From Saccopteryx bilineata (Eukaryota; Chordata; Mammalia; Chiroptera; Emballonuridae), in the NCBI RefSeq assembly GCF_036850765.1, contig NC_089493.1:266588534-266652533 (forward strand): a stretch of DNA of 64,000 nt. The letters are read 5' to 3'. The notes under the pieces are model-generated. The model saw only the letters and a list, made by a program, of their open reading frames with translations, did no database searches and had not been told where the DNA came from. The position numbers and the translations under genes are program-made. Numbering within the stretch: the stretch's first letter is position 1; the number at the start of each line of letters is the position of its first letter. This document shows positions 43,803 to 57,255 of the stretch, piece by piece.

Positions 43803-44060
43803 GTAAGATAAAATCCTACCCCCTTGGCAACCCGCGCCAAGCTATGTATGACAGCACCTGTCCACTTCTTCAGCGCAGCCACATCCTTTTCCCTGCCACA
43901 TACCTGCCCCTGGAGAGCCCCTCAATGCCCCATGGCCAGGCCTCTCTACCTGGCCTTCTCCTCCCTCAAGCCCAGCTCAAAGGTCATGCCTCCTCTCCCA
44001 GGCTGGTTTCCAGGGCTGCCAGAGGGAGCTGACCACTGTCCCTGGGACTAGCTTATACCT
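43803..44060 (+). repeat. L2 LINE relic
   Basis: 'caagcccagctcaaaggtcatgcctcctc' followed by 'aggctggtttccagg' resembles L2 3' sequence in sense orientation. Confidence 0.5.
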
Positions 44061-45986
44061 GGAGCTGAGCTATAATGCCTTGATTCTCCACGTGTACAGT
44101 GAGCTGATTTTCAGCCTGTATTCCTTTCCTCCCCAGGGCAATTCTGGGGAGGGGTCCCCATGCCTCTCTGCTTAGCTCTACAATCTAAACAGGGCCTGGA
44201 GCCCAAATCCCACTCACTGAACTGCCCAGATCTTTTTGAGATGTCCTCAGAGAGGGCTCTGGCCTTGGTCCATCTGTCCTGGATTTCACTGAGGTCCTGG
44301 ATGGAGAGGGACAAGGTGGTTTAACGGTCAGACCCAGGAAGGCAGGAGGCCAGAGGGTGTGGCTTAGGGTCCGTGACCAATGAGAGCTACGTGGCAGAGC
44401 CCAACAAGAGGAAGCCTGGTGAGAGGGAAGGAGCGAGGGCCTGGGTCTCTGGCTGAGCATGCTGCATGTGAACCCCTTCTCTGAGGCCCTTCGTTGAGGC
44501 TCCTTTCTCCCACTCAGTGAGCCCACTAAGCCTCTTTTCCTCTTTCTGAGCTGCCTGGCCTCACTGTCCTCCTCCCTCTTATTAAGGCCCATCCGAACTA
44601 CTCAGTGCCCTGCTCCAGGTTCTGGTGCTGTAGTCTCTTCCCAGGAACTGGCCTGGAGCCAGGTGTTTTCTGGGGAGACCTCAGGTCAGCTCCCCCTCCA
44701 TGGCACGATGGGAATGCAGCCCCTGCACACGCAGGCCCCTCCACTGCGGGCGAAGCAGTCAGTCCAATGGACTTTTAAGGACTGAACAAGGAGCGAACTC
44801 TGTCCCTGGGTTGAGCTGTCCTCCGGATCTAGCCCAATCTCGGAGGGGCTTGGCTGGGTGCCCCTGTGGGGAGAGGTCTTAGTGCTTAGATCAGAAATGA
44901 ACTGGGGCTGGAAGCATGCCGCATCCGGTCTGGCCTCTGTCCCTTCTTCATCACCACTTGGGAGGGGCTGAGGACCCCTCCCCCTCTCCAGCAAGGGCTC
45001 GGGCCAGGAACCTGGGGCCTGTGTTTTGGACTGCCCACCCTGTGCCTCCGGAGAGAGAATGGACTCCTGAGGAAGCCCCAGGTGCTGGGGGTTCCAGTTA
45101 CAGGTGGAGGGGGCCCTGTCCTCCCCCAAGGGCCACTGAGCCTGTCCCTCCCAACGCCAGCCAGTTCTCTCTCCAACCCACTATCCTGCATTGTATCAGG
45201 GACTTCCAGGAGGACTTGGTGCTGGACATGGAATGAGGGACAGGCTGGACTCACATTAGTTGTTTCTGTGTCTTGGCCCTGTTGTCACCTGGGGTTACCT
45301 ATGGCCAACAAGGGAAAGAGCTGTGGATTTCATGTTAACTGTGTGTTTGCCGTGGGTCTTCACAAATGCGATCTCTCTCACCACAAGGACCCCCTGACGT
45401 AGGGGTTACTGTCTCTGTTCTCCATATTAGATGAGCAAAACCTGTCTCAGAAAGGTTGAGTAGCCTGGGGGTGGGGCAGTCAGGAGTTAAACTCTGGTAA
45501 TCTGACCCTTCCCTCTGTCCCTGCAGAGCCTCTGAGCCCCAAGTCTGGGGTGAGGACTGCCTCCAAGACAAGGCCTGGAGAGGGTGGGTGAGGCAGTTTC
45601 TAGGGTTCAGCCACAGCCTAGTGGGGAATGGGGGAGAACTGTCCCCACCAGATGCAAAACTGCTGCTCACCGCCTCGGCTCGGCCTGCCTTGCCCACAGG
45701 CCCAGAGACCTTTCCTCAAAGTCACCTCACCAGGAAGTCTCCCCTCGGGGAACAGTCTAGCCCAGGCTTCTTGCTCTGAAATGACTTCTACCTGCCCTTG
45801 GCACATAGATTCTTCCAGGGACCAGGAGAGCCCGCCCCCCGCACTCCCCTTCCTCTCTGTTCACCGAGCTGTCCAGGGTCCCGATCCCACCGTTTCCTGT
45901 CACCCCGAGGAAAGACAAGGCCTGAGGATGTCGGTCTTTTGGGGAGATACAGCCCTGGTCTGGGATGATAGTCCAAAGGGGGCAAG
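44061..45986. other. Unique intergenic sequence
   Basis: No gene recognised. MIR-like antisense phrase at about 45350-45480. Confidence 0.45.
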
Positions 45987-45998
45987 ACCCTGTCCTGG

Positions 45999-46360
45999 GC
46001 CTGACCAGGTGGTGGCCCAGTGGATAGAGCGTCGGACTGGGATGCAGAAGGACCCAGGTTCGAGACCCCGAGGTTGCCAGCTTGAGCACAGGCTCATCTG
46101 GCTTGAGCAAAAAAAAAAAGTTCACCAGCTTGGACCCAAGGTCGCTGGCTCCAGCAAGGGGTTACTTGGTCTGCTGAAGGCCTGCAGTCAAGGCACATAT
46201 GAGAAAGCAATCAATGAACAACTAAGAAGTCGCAACGCGCAACGAAAAACTAATGATTGATGCTTCTCATCTCTCTCCGTTCCTGTCTGTCCCTGTCTCT
46301 GCCTCTGTAAAAAAAATAAATAAATAATAAAAAAATAAAAAATAAATAAATTAAAAAAAT
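45999..46360 (+). mobile_element. SINE class D
   Basis: Exact 12-bp duplication 'accctgtcctgg' at 45987-45998 and 46361-46372. Sense copy with a long A/T-rich tail. Confidence 0.94.
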
Positions 46361-46383
46361 ACCCTGTCCTGGAATTTCTGTCT

Positions 46384-46560
46384 CAATGTGCATGTGTGTT
46401 TGTGTGCACCTGTGTGTGTCTCTATGTGTATGTGCATGTGTGTATATGCACACATGTCTCTGTGTGTCTTTGTGTGTTTATGTGTATACACATGTGTGTC
46501 TGTGTTTATGTGTGTGCACATGTGTGTTGGTGTATGCTTGTGTGTCTTTGTGTGCATGAG
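46384..46560. repeat. TG-rich imperfect simple repeat
   Basis: About 175 bp of TGTGTG-, TGTCTG- and TATGTG-type units. The Cys/Val-rich and His/Thr-rich open frames are artefacts of it. Confidence 0.9.
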
Positions 46561-47999
46561 GCTTGCTTTTAGGGAGACATATTTTGCTGTGAAATAATGG
46601 TCTGAGGGTGGAGACAAGTCCCCGGGGGAGACCGAAGGGGGCACTTGGAGAGAGACTGGAGCCACTGAGCTCTCTGCACCTTGACTGCCCAGGAGCAGGT
46701 TCCATGCCCTCAGCCTGGGGACCAGGGCAGTGGGGATGGGCTCCCCTGGAGGGGAAGGGGCATGGGAAGGGGCCCATGGGAGAAGTAGAGGCTGGGGGTT
46801 GGGTGAGCAGCCTTGTCTGCTCTGGACTCCTGGCCTTCTTCATTCCCTGGACATGGAGCAGGTGGCAGCCTTCCTTGAATGTCCCCACCCAGCCCTGCTG
46901 TCTGGGTCCCAGACGTGGCCTTGGTTTATGGAGCGATGTTCTCTCCCTGGCCAGTTTGGCGGCCACTTCAGACTTGCTCGTGCCTGGATGCCCCGTGCCT
47001 GGCTGAGGACTGAGAACACTGTCTCCCCCAACCCCAGCCGCCCCCGCCCCGCTAATCCTGAGAGCAAGGCGAGGCCAAGAATGTCTTGCATACTCTGGCG
47101 GGCGGGCTAGCCACGAAGCCTGCTGGAGGGGCATGAATCACGGGCCCCGCCTGCCAAATGCTCACTTGGGATGTGTTCGAGGCTGGCTGTGCCCAGAGTT
47201 GATGGGGAGAAGGGAGAAAAGGATAGCTGGCAGCTGGGATGGGCAGACAGAGCAATTTTGAGGGGAGAGATGTCTGTTGGACCCATCCCTGGTGGCAATA
47301 CAGAAATCATGTTACAGAATTTTAGAAGTCTGGAATTATACAGTATTGACTTCTCGAAATTCCTAAGGTCTGAAATATAAGATTCATGGAATGCCGCATT
47401 GCACCCCTCTGACAGCAAGTTGACACCAAGTCCCTATTCTGCAGGTGGGGAGAGAGGGGATCCAGGGGAGCCGGAGTGTCTGCTCCCAGTCACATGCAGA
47501 GTCGGAGGCAGGGCTGAGCAGGGCCCAGGCCCCAGCCTTCCGTCTGAGGCCCTTTGCAGCCCCACACCCTTGCCCTGCCCCACACAGCAAGCGGTGTCTG
47601 ATCCGGCCCACTCCCAACATTGCATGTGCTTCTGCGTGATGGAGAGGGTGGAAGTATGGGGCGCGGGTACTGGAGGACGTCCTCTGCTCCTTCTTTACTC
47701 TAAGCACATAAGCTGCCCCATGGAGACCCCTGCCCTATCTTGCCCCCATCTACAAAATCCCCCTGCTCAGCTGCCCTTCCATCTCCTTTTGTCCCCAACA
47801 TGAAGGGGCCTGTATGATACTTGAGGGTGCTCCCGCCCTCTGTACCTGCTCATTCACTTATCCAGAAACTGTCTACCCAGTGCTAGATGTCCTCCGGACA
47901 CAGAGACCCCACCCCAGCTGTCACCCTGCTCTTCCATCTGCAAACACTTTCTAGCCCTTAGCACGTTACTACATCCAATTGTCTCTCATCTCTCTCTTT
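46561..47999. other. Unique intergenic sequence
   Basis: GC-rich; no gene recognised. Confidence 0.45.
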
Positions 48000-48165
48000 T
48001 TTAAAAAATTTTAATTTATTGTGTTGATGTGGTTTCAAGTGTCCCACTCAATATAACACCCACTATACCCTGCATTGTGCCCCCCTACCCCCTGCAAAGT
48101 CTCTTTCCACCTCTTTTCTTCTCCTTTGTCCCCCTCCCCCTCCCTCCACCCCACTCATTTTAAAA
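48000..48165 (-). mobile_element. L1 3' end fragment
   Basis: 'ttttaatttattgtgttgatgtgg', 'cccactataccctgc' and a C/T-rich run resemble an antisense bat L1 3' UTR, diverged from the one at 38530. Confidence 0.5.
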
Positions 48166-48839
48166 TAAAAATGATCTGTCGGCCCCCCACCACAGCTTTC
48201 TCCATAGCCAAGTTTCTTCAGAGTTATCTCCACTTACTGCCTACTCTCTCACTATGCACTCTCCCCAGAGCCCTCCCCTGTCCAGTGTCTGTCCCCTGTC
48301 CCCAGTCCTCCACAGGTGGGGGGATGGGTGCTGGAGCTCTTGTCACTAAGTGCAACTGCTCTTTCCTGCTGCCTCCGAGCCTGCCATCACCAACCCTCCT
48401 GGCATGTGCCCCTGCTGACCCTTGTCTCCTCCTGCCTCCCCTAGAGCCTCCTTTTAGACCCCTCCTTGTGCTGGTGGTCGTCCCAGGTCCTCTTCTCTTG
48501 TCACCATCCTCTTCCCGGGCCAGTGGCTTGATTGCCAAACACTGCGGCTGAGGACTGCCCCAGCAGTGCCCTGGTGGGACGGCCAGCCCTACCCTCCCCA
48601 GGGATCCAAACCAGCATGTCCAGAATTAAGTTACCGAGCCCAGCTGGGAGCTGGGTGGCCCACAGACTCTGGCTGTTTGTGCCCCCCCAGCCCTGCCCCT
48701 CCCAAGGGCTTCCCCTTCCAGTGAAGGGCCGCAGGACCTACCTGATTCCTGAGGACAGAGGCGGGCGGCACCTGGACTCCTCCTTCTCCCTCACCCTTGG
48801 TCCCGGTGGTAGACCAAGGCTGATCCATGCGATCCTGTG
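48166..48839. other. Unique intergenic sequence
   Basis: Pyrimidine-rich; no gene recognised. Confidence 0.4.
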
Positions 48840-49400
48840 ACTTTATTCTCTCCCCACTGCTGTTGCCTTCATTCTGAGCTCATCCTAGCTGGCCAGGACT
48901 ATTGCAACATCCACATTACTGGTCTCTGCCCCTCCAGCTGGCCCTCCACGGGGAGCCAGAGGGAGCTCCTTCAAGTGCAACCTGACTCTGCCACTCCCCA
49001 GCTCGGCACCCTGCACTGGCTCCCCACTGCGCAGGACCCCGCAGGGCCCTCTGCGGCCAGGTCCTTGACTGCGCCTCCAGCCCGACCCAGCTCTGACGCC
49101 ACCACCTTTCGAGCTGTCCGTCTCCGAGGGCTCCTCATCCCTAACCACACCGTACTGTTTCTTGCTTCTAATTTTTTACCAGCCATTCTTCCTGCCCAGA
49201 ACACACCTTCTTCCTCTCAACTCAACAAACTGTCTGCCCAGTTCATAAGTCCCTTCCTTGGTGATGTCCTCCAGGACCCCGCGCTTACCACGCTGTGTGC
49301 CATCGCTGCCATGCTGTGTTTCCTACACTCTGCGTGACCCTTCTGGGTGCCTCCACTGGACTAGAGTAGAGGGCGTGCTCATCATGAACTCGCTGACCAA
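48840..49400 (+). repeat. L2 LINE relic
   Basis: 'ctgcactggctccccactgc', 'attcttcctgcccagaacac' and 'ttccttggtgatgtcctcc' follow the L2 3' region in sense order. Confidence 0.6.
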
Positions 49401-51041
49401 ATGAATGGATGATCCCAGCAAAGCCGTAGCCCTATTTGGAGACCCTGCTGAGACGATGGAATTGGAGACCCTGCTGCACTCTCAGCTCTGAGTCCTGATG
49501 TCTGAGTTCTGAGCATTTTTGCCATGGACTGATGGCTGGCGGGTGTGGGAACTTCTTCTCTTTTGCGATTTCTAACACTATGGAAGAGGGGCACAGAGGG
49601 GTGGGGGCTTGGGAGCCAGGAGGGCTGGCAGCCAGCGGAGGAGAAGAGTCGGTGGTCAGGGGGGTCGTGGGCTTGTGCCTGGGACTGGCACTTTACTCCC
49701 TCTCCCGGGCAACAGGGCCTTTGAAGATTTAGTTGGGGAGGTGGCATGAGACTTGTCTCCCTGTGCTTTGCCAGGACGGCCCTGGAAGCCCCAGCTGAGA
49801 AACCAGGGGGTGGAGGAGCCAGCAGAGAAATGGAGTTTGTGCAACAGCATTCAATATCCTTGCAATGAAGGGGAAATGGAAAAAATGTTAATTTAATTTT
49901 AACAGTGTCCTGGGGCCACACTCATGACAGCTCTCTGCCTGTCAGCCTGTCCAGTCCCGCTTAGGGAGACTCTAGGGAGTGAGGGAATGTAGGGCCAAAG
50001 GGTGAGATGCCAGAACCTTTTGTCCCAGTGTGTCCCCCTGCTCCGTCGCTGTGCTGACTGCTCCCTTCCTGAAGCAGCCTCCCAGGCCTCTAGAGTCATC
50101 TGCCTTCCGGCCAAGTGAAAGCTGCTCACCAGGGAAGGGGGACCAGTTGCCCACTGCTCACTCCCAGAGGAATGCAAAAGACCCCCAGCTGGGAGGTGCC
50201 AGCCCCTCTGGTTTGGGCAGCCTTGAGTCTGCGTGGTCCCAAACTCCTATGGTCCCCATGTCTTTTCCAGAGGCTGGGGCACAGTGAGGGCCTGGGTATT
50301 AGGAGACCTGGTCTCGGAAGCCAGCTCAGCTTCTCAGCAGCTGTGGGTCTTTGAGAAATTGCCTCCCCTCTTTGAGTCTCTAGGTCCTCATTGGGAATGT
50401 GGAGGTTCCTTTAGAAGGGAATTCCCATCCCTAGTTGCATGGGATACAGTGTCTGTGCCTGGATGCCTGGTGTCAGGCAGGTTTTGGACCTTTGGGTGGG
50501 AGGGGAAAAAGGGTCAGCCAGGGTCCTGGTCCCCGCTGCCATCACTCAGTCAGAGGCTGAGGGGCCAGGCTGCTCACACCGTCTCAGGCTGTTGACCTCT
50601 CTGCACGTTGGTTTCCGAGTATTCCTCCACTTGTCTTCTTTGGAGAGGTCATGGCAGGTCAGAAACACAGTCCCTCAGCTGCTTAGGTGGCGGTGGCTAA
50701 ATCACCCCAGCTGCCTTCAGACTGATGCCACCAATGCATGGAGTTAGGTTCCCTTGAAAGCAGATGTTGAGACAATGACTTGGGTGCAGTTCTTTTATTT
50801 GGAAGAAGACCCCAGGAAGCATAGGGAAGGTTGTGGGGAGGGGGAGACAGGGAAGGGGGAAAAGCCAACAAAAGGTATGCTCAAGAGCAGGCAGGTGGTG
50901 CTCAATCCCCTGGGGACTCCAATAGAACATTCTGTAATAAAGGAGATATTCTAAATCTACTGTGTCCAGTACGGTGGCCACTGACCACATGTGGACTACT
51001 GAGTACTAGAAATGTGGCTATGGCAAATAGTGAAATGAATT
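49401..51041. other. Unique intergenic sequence
   Basis: No gene recognised. Sense MIR phrase at about 50285-50405 ('tgtgggtctttgagaaattg'). Confidence 0.45.
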
Positions 51042-51059
51042 TCAACTTCTACTTACTTT

Positions 51060-51106
51060 TTTTTTTTTTTTTAATTTTTTTATTTATTCATTTTAGAGAG
51101 GAGGTG

Positions 51107-51144
<38 letters not shown>

Positions 51145-51285
51145 CAGAGAGAGAGAGATAGAAGGAGGAGGAGCAGGAAGCATCAACTCCCATATGTGCC
51201 TTGACCAGGCAAGCCAGGGTTTTGAACCGGCAACCTCAGTGTTTCCAGGTTGACGCTTTATCCACTGCGCCACCACAGGTCAGGC
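51060..51285 (-). mobile_element. SINE class F
   Basis: Exact 18-bp duplication 'tcaacttctacttacttt' at 51042-51059 and 51286-51303. Head GCCTGACCTGTGGTGG and a long GA-rich tract. Confidence 0.95.
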
Positions 51286-51664
51286 TCAACTTCTACTTAC
51301 TTTAATTGACCATAGGGCAGTTCTGGGGAGACCCGGATACTGATTCTCTAATGGGGGGCTATGTCTAGGGTCATCAAGACCCTTGCATTTTAGGGTGGCA
51401 CCTAGCCAGTTCTCTGGGGTCAGAGAACCCCCAAGCAGAGAAGAAGAAAGACAGAAATACAGGCTTCAGGTGGGAAGCTATACTCATGCCAGGAGCTCTC
51501 TAGCAGCAGGCAAACTCAGGCTGGCTGAGGAGTCGAGGTGGGGCGTCTGTGGACAGGTTCCATCGGCCCATTACTCATCTGCATTCTCCGTGCTCATGCC
51601 CTGTGATGATCTTTCCCTTGTGAGTACTTCTGCGAGTGTTGTCCTTAACTGTAGGTTTCTTTCT

Positions 51665-51842
51665 TTCAAGATTTTTATTTATTCATTTTAGAGAGAGAAG
51701 AGAAGGGGGTGAAGAGTGGGAAGCATCAACTTGTAGTAGTTGCTTCCTGGATGTGCTTTGACTCAGCAAGCCTGGGGTTTTGAACCAGTGACCTCAGCAT
51801 TCCAGGTGCATGCTTTATCTACTGTATCACCACAGTCCAGGC
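51665..51842 (-). mobile_element. SINE class F, diverged
   Basis: Head GCCTGGACTGTGGTG on the - strand; same order of segments as the copy at 51060. Confidence 0.85.
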
Positions 51843-51859
51843 ATTTAACTGTAAGCTTT

Positions 51860-52090
51860 CATTATATTCTCTCTTTTTCTCCCTCTCTTTCTCCTCACTC
51901 TTAATCCCTCTTCCACTTCCTCTCACTTTTTCTCCTGCCCCTCCCCTTTCTCCCATCCTTCCTCCTTCCCTCTCTCTCTCTATTGTAGTAAATATTTATT
52001 ATGCATATACATAATATATTATTATTTATGTATATATTTATACATAATATATGTAAATATACATAATATAAATAATAAAATTTTCAATTT
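51860..52090. repeat. CT-rich then AT-rich low-complexity sequence
   Basis: (CTCT/CTTC)-rich to about 51980, then TATATA-like palindromic sequence (52000-52085). Confidence 0.8.
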
Positions 52091-52424
52091 TAACTATTTT
52101 AAATGTACAATTTAGTAGTATTAATTAAATTCACAATGTTGTGCAATCGTCACAACTATCTATTTCTAAAACTTTTTCTTCACCCCAAACAGAAGCTCTG
52201 TATCCATTAAACAATAATTCCTTATTTCCTGATACTGCCAGTACCTGGTAACCTCTATTTATACTTTCTGTCTTGTGAATGTGCCTATTCTAGATATTTC
52301 ATATAAATGGAATCATACAATATTTATCCTTTTATACCTGGATTCTTTCACTTGGTATAATGTTTCAAGGTTTATTCATGTGATAGCATGCATCAGAACT
52401 TCATTTTCAAAAATGGCATAACAA

Positions 52425-52783
52425 GCCCTGGTCGGTTGGCTCAGTGGTAGAGTGTCAGCCTGGCATGTGGAAGTCCCGGGTTTGATTCCTGATCTAGGCA
52501 CACAGGAGAAGTGACCATCTGCTTCTCACATTCCCCTCTCCCTCTTCCTTTCCCGCAGCATGGCTCAAGTGGTTTGAGCAAGTGAGCCCTGGGCACTGAG
52601 GATGGCTCCACAGCCTCACCTCAGACACTGAAATGGCTTGGTTGCTGAGCAATGGAGCAGCAACCCCAGATGGGCAGAGCATCCCCCAATTGGGGGCTTA
52701 TTGGGTGGATCCTGGTCAGGGCACATGCAGAAGTCTGTCTCTGCCTCCCTGCTTCTCACTTGATTTTTAAAAAAAAATAAAGT
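52425..52783 (+). mobile_element. SINE class A, older diverged copy
   Basis: Head GCCCTGGTCGGTTGG, B-box GGTTTGATTCC, class A core recognisable but with many changes. No clean target duplication. Confidence 0.85.
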
Positions 52784-52911
52784 GTCAATATATTGTATGG
52801 ATATACCACCTCCTTCATCAGTTGATGAACATTTGGGTTGTTTTCATTTTCTGGCTATTGTGAATAGTGCTGCTAAGAGCATTCACATACAAGTATTTGT
52901 TTGAATACCTG

Positions 52912-53261
52912 TGTATTAGTCTGCTAGGGCTGCCATAACAAAATACCATAGACTGGGTAGCTTAGACAATAGACATTTATTTTTTCACAGTTCTGGAGAC
53001 TGAGAAGTTGAAGATCCAGGTGCTGGCTGTGTTGTTTTGGTAAGAACTCTCTTTCTTGTTTGTAGACAGAGAGAGGGGGGTGGGGGGAAGATTCCTTTCT
53101 TTTCTTATAAGGCCACCAATCTATTACATTAGAACCATGCATTTATGACCTAATTTAACTGCAACTATCTCCCTATCTCTCAAGGAACCCATCTACAAAT
53201 TCCACCACATGGGGGAGTTAAGGCTTCAATATGTGAGCAAACAAACATTCAGTCCCTAACA
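52912..53261 (-). mobile_element. MLT1-type (MaLR) solo LTR
   Basis: Antisense ends TGTATTAGTCTG ... CCCTAACA, 'ctagggctgccataacaaaatacc' and 'ctcacagttctgg'-like core. Flanked by acctg (52907-52911) and atctg (53262-53266), a 5-bp duplication with one change. It sits cleanly inside the L1, so it is younger than that L1. Confidence 0.85.
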
Positions 53262-54678
53262 ATCTGAATTTAATTCTTCTGGGCATATACCTAGGAGTGG
53301 AATTGCTGGGTTATGGAATGATAATTCTGTGTTTAACTTTTTGAGGAATTACCAAACTGTTTTCCACAGTAGCTGTGTCAGTTCATGTATATCTCTATTA
53401 CAGTTCATGAGGGTTTCATTTTCTCCACATTCTTGCCAAAATTGTTATTTTTCTGAATTAAAAAAAATTATAGCCATGCTAGTAGGGGTGAAGTGGTAGT
53501 TTCTCATTGTGGTTTTGGTTTGCATTTCCCTAATAGTCAACAATTTGGGGCACATTTTCGAGTGTTTATTGTCCATTTTCATTTTCCCTGTTGAGGAATA
53601 TATATTATATATTCAAATCCTTGCTCATTTTATTTTAAAATGCTGCTCATTTTAAGATTTATTAAAATACTTTTTCCTTGCTCATTTAAAATGAGTTGTT
53701 TGTCTTTTTGTTGTTGAGTTGTAGTTCTTTATATATTTTGGGTATGAAACCCTGATCAGATGTATGATTTACAAATACTCTTTATTTCTGTGGGTTACTT
53801 TTACAGTCCCTTGATAGTGCCCTCTGAAGCACAAAAGTTTTAAATTTTGATAAAGTCCAAATTATGTATTTTTCTTTTGTTGCCTGAGCTTTTGCATGAT
53901 AGTTAAGAAACCAGTGCCCAATTAGGATCATTAAGATTTTCTCCTAAAAGTCCTATAGATTTAGTTCTTAAATTTAGGTCTTTGATCAATTTAGAGAAAA
54001 TTTTTGTATAGGGTGTAAAATAAAGGTCCAACTGCATTATTTTGTGTGTGAGTATCCAGTTTTTCCATCAGTGATTGTTGAAGAGACTGTTTTTTCCTCA
54101 TTGAGTGATCTTGGCATCCTTGTCAAAAATCAATTGGCCATAGTTCTGAGGTTGGCAAGGATATGGTTCTCTATTCTATTACATTGGTTTATATATTCTG
54201 TCTTTATGCCAATACCAATTTTCTGATTATTGTAGCTTTGTAGTCAGTTCTGAAATTGGTAAATGTAAAGCTTCCTACCCTGTTTTTCTTTTTCAAGGTT
54301 GCTTTGGCTATTTGTGGTTTCTTGAAATTCCATATGAATCTTAGGATGGATTTTTCCATTTCTGCAAACTCCGTCATTGGGGGTTTGATAGAGATTGCAT
54401 TCCATATGTATTTGATAGTTTTGTCATCTTCTTTGGGTATTATTGTCCTCTTCATAGTATCATGTCTTCTACTCCACGAATACAGGATATCTTTATATTA
54501 ATTTAGGTCTTTAATTTCTTTCAGTAATGTTTTATAGATTTCAGTGTACCAGTATTGCACTTTCTTGGTTACATTTATTCCTAAAGGCTTTTAAAAATGT
54601 GATTGTAAGTGGAAATGTTCTTCAAATTTCCTTTTTTGCAGTATTCATTAAAAATGTATAGAAAGACAGCTGATTTTT

Positions 54679-55054
54679 TTTAAAGGGCATTTATTAAAAT
54701 TTTTATTTATTTATTTATTTTTTTACAGAGACAGAGAGTAAGTCAGAGAGAGGGATAGACAGGGACAGAAAGACAGGAACGGAGAGAGATGAGAAGCATC
54801 AATCATTAGTTTTTCATTGCGCGTTGCAGCACCTTAGTTGTTCATTGATTGCTTTCTCATATGTGCCTTGACCGTGGGCCTTCAGCAGACCAAGTAACCT
54901 CTTGCTGGAGCCAGTGACCTTGGGTTCAAGCTGGTGGGCTTTTCCTCAAACCAGAGCCCACACTCAAGCTGACAAGCTTGGGGTCTTGAACCTGGGTTCT
55001 CTGCTCTGCATCCCAGTCCAACGCTCTATCCACTGCGCCACCGCCTGGTCAGGC
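54679..55054 (-). mobile_element. SINE class D
   Basis: Exact 14-bp duplication 'gacagctgattttt' at 54665-54678 and 55055-55068. Confidence 0.93.
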
Positions 55055-55557
55055 GACAGCTGATTTTTATGTGTTGATTTTGTGTCTTGCAAATTTGCTG
55101 AATTTATTAGCTTCTACCTTTGTGTGTGTATGTGTGTGTGAATTATAGGGTTTTCTACATATAACACCCTATCGTCTATGACTAGAGATAGTTTTACCCT
55201 TTCCTTTCCAATTTGGATGCCTTTCATTTCATTTCCTGCCTAATTATTCTGGCATGAACTTCTAGTACTGTGTTGAATAGAAGTGGCAAAAGTGGGCATC
55301 CTTGTCTTGTTCTTGATTTCAGAAGAAAATCTTTGAGCCTTTCAACACTGAGTATAATGTTAGTTGTGAATTTTACATATATGGCCTTTATCTTGCTGAG
55401 TAAGTTCTCTTCTATTTCTAGTTTTTTTGTTTTTATTTTATAAAATTATGAAAAAGTGTTGGATTATTTTCAAATGCTCTTTCTGTATTAAGTGAAACAA
55501 TTGTCCTCCTATTCTATTAATGTAATATTTTAAGTTGCTTACCTTTCTATTTATTTA

Positions 55558-55753
55558 TTTATTTTACATGTTATTTATTGATTTTAAAGAGAGAGGAATG
55601 GAAAGAGAGAGAGAGAAAGACACATTGTCCTGCTGCTCCACCCAAATATGCATTCAGTGGTTGATTCCTGTATGTGCTCTGACTAGGGATTGAACTCACA
55701 ACCTTGGCATATTGGAATAATGCTCTAACCAACTGAGCTACTCTGCCAGGGCT
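55558..55753 (-). mobile_element. SINE class C
   Basis: Head AGCCCTGGCAGAGTAGC on the - strand; GA-rich end at 55585-55622. Confidence 0.85.
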
Positions 55754-57076
55754 AAACTTTCATATGTTGAATCACTCTTGCATTCTGGGGAGAAATCACA
55801 TTTGGTTATGGTGTATAATTATTTTAATATGCTACTGAATTCAGTTTGCTAGTATTTTATTGAAGATTTTTACACCTGTATCAATAAGGACTATCAGTCT
55901 ATGGTTTTCTGTAATGTCTTTCTCTGGCTTTGGTATCAAGGTAATGCTGGCTTCATATAATGAATTAGCAAGTGCTCCTTTCTGTTTGATATTTGGGAAA
56001 ATTTGGAGAAGGATTGGTATTAATTCTTCCTTAAATGTTTGGTAGAATTCACAAGTGAAGCCATCTGGTCCTGGGTCTTCTTTGTTGGGAGGCTTTTGAT
56101 TACAGATTCAATCTCTTAGTAAAAGATCTATTCAGATTTTCTATTTCTTCTTGAGTCATGTGTTAATTTGTGTAATAATTCATCCATTTTAGCTGGGTTA
56201 TCTAATTTGTTGGCATACAGTTATTCATAGTATTTTCTTATAATTTTTTATTTCTATAAAGTTAGTAGTAATGTCTGTTCTTTAATTTCTGATTTTAGTT
56301 GTGTGACTCTTCCCAACTTTTTTTATTAGTCAATCCAGCTAAACATTTGTCGATTTTGTTGATCTTTTCAAAGAACCAACTTTGATTTTGTTGTTGATTC
56401 TATTGTGTTTTTCTATCCTCTATTTCATTATCTCCACTCTAATCCCTATTATTTCCTTCCTTCTACTAGTACTAGTTTGGGTTTAGTTAGCTCTTCTTTT
56501 TCTTATTCCTTAAAGTATAAAGTTAGATTATTAATTTGAGACCTTTTTTTTTGAGAGAGAGAGAGAGAGAGAAGGGAGAGAGAGAAAAAAGAGAGAGAGA
56601 TGAGAAGCATCAACTCGTTGTTGCATCAGTTTAATTCAGTAGTCCTCAACCTTTTTTGGGCCATGGACCGGTTTAATGTCAGAAAATATTTTCATGAACT
56701 GGCCTTTAGGGTGGGACAGATAAATGCACAAAATAAAATCATGCAACCGGTGTAAAAACTGTGGTGTTTTTAAATATAACTGTCAAACTTATGATATTTA
56801 TTGGGCTAAGTTAAAGGAGGAACGAGCATGTCCTCATTATTTAGGCTGTATTTCAATTTGTTATTCTGACAACTTTTCATGTCTGACATCAATATGTAAT
56901 ATGATAGGTTCAGGCTCGCTACCAATCATGAACCTACAACAATAAAAATAAAAATGATCCACTGTGTACTCGTATGCAACTTTATTAGAAGCATCCTCTT
57001 AACATTGCACCAACATCATAACATGAGTTACATCCTCTCTGCCTCCAAACACTTTCCAGTCACTATGGTAACATTT

Positions 57077-57255
57077 TTTTTTAATTATTTTTATTTATTT
57101 ATTCGTTTTAGAGGAGAGAGAGAGAGAGAGAGAAGGGGGGAGGAGCAGGAAGCTTCAACTCCCATATGTGCCTTGACCGGCAAGCCCAGGGTTTTGAACC
57201 GACAACCTCAGCATTCCAGGTCAACGCTTTATCCACTGCGCCACCACAGGTCAGG
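57077..57255 (-). mobile_element. SINE class F inside the hAT element
   Basis: Exact 16-bp duplication 'cactatggtaacattt' at 57061-57076 and 57256-57271. Confidence 0.94.

Noticed and set aside
46250..46665. His/Thr-rich and Cys/Val-rich open frames
   Set aside because: Translations of a TG-rich simple repeat and a SINE tail.
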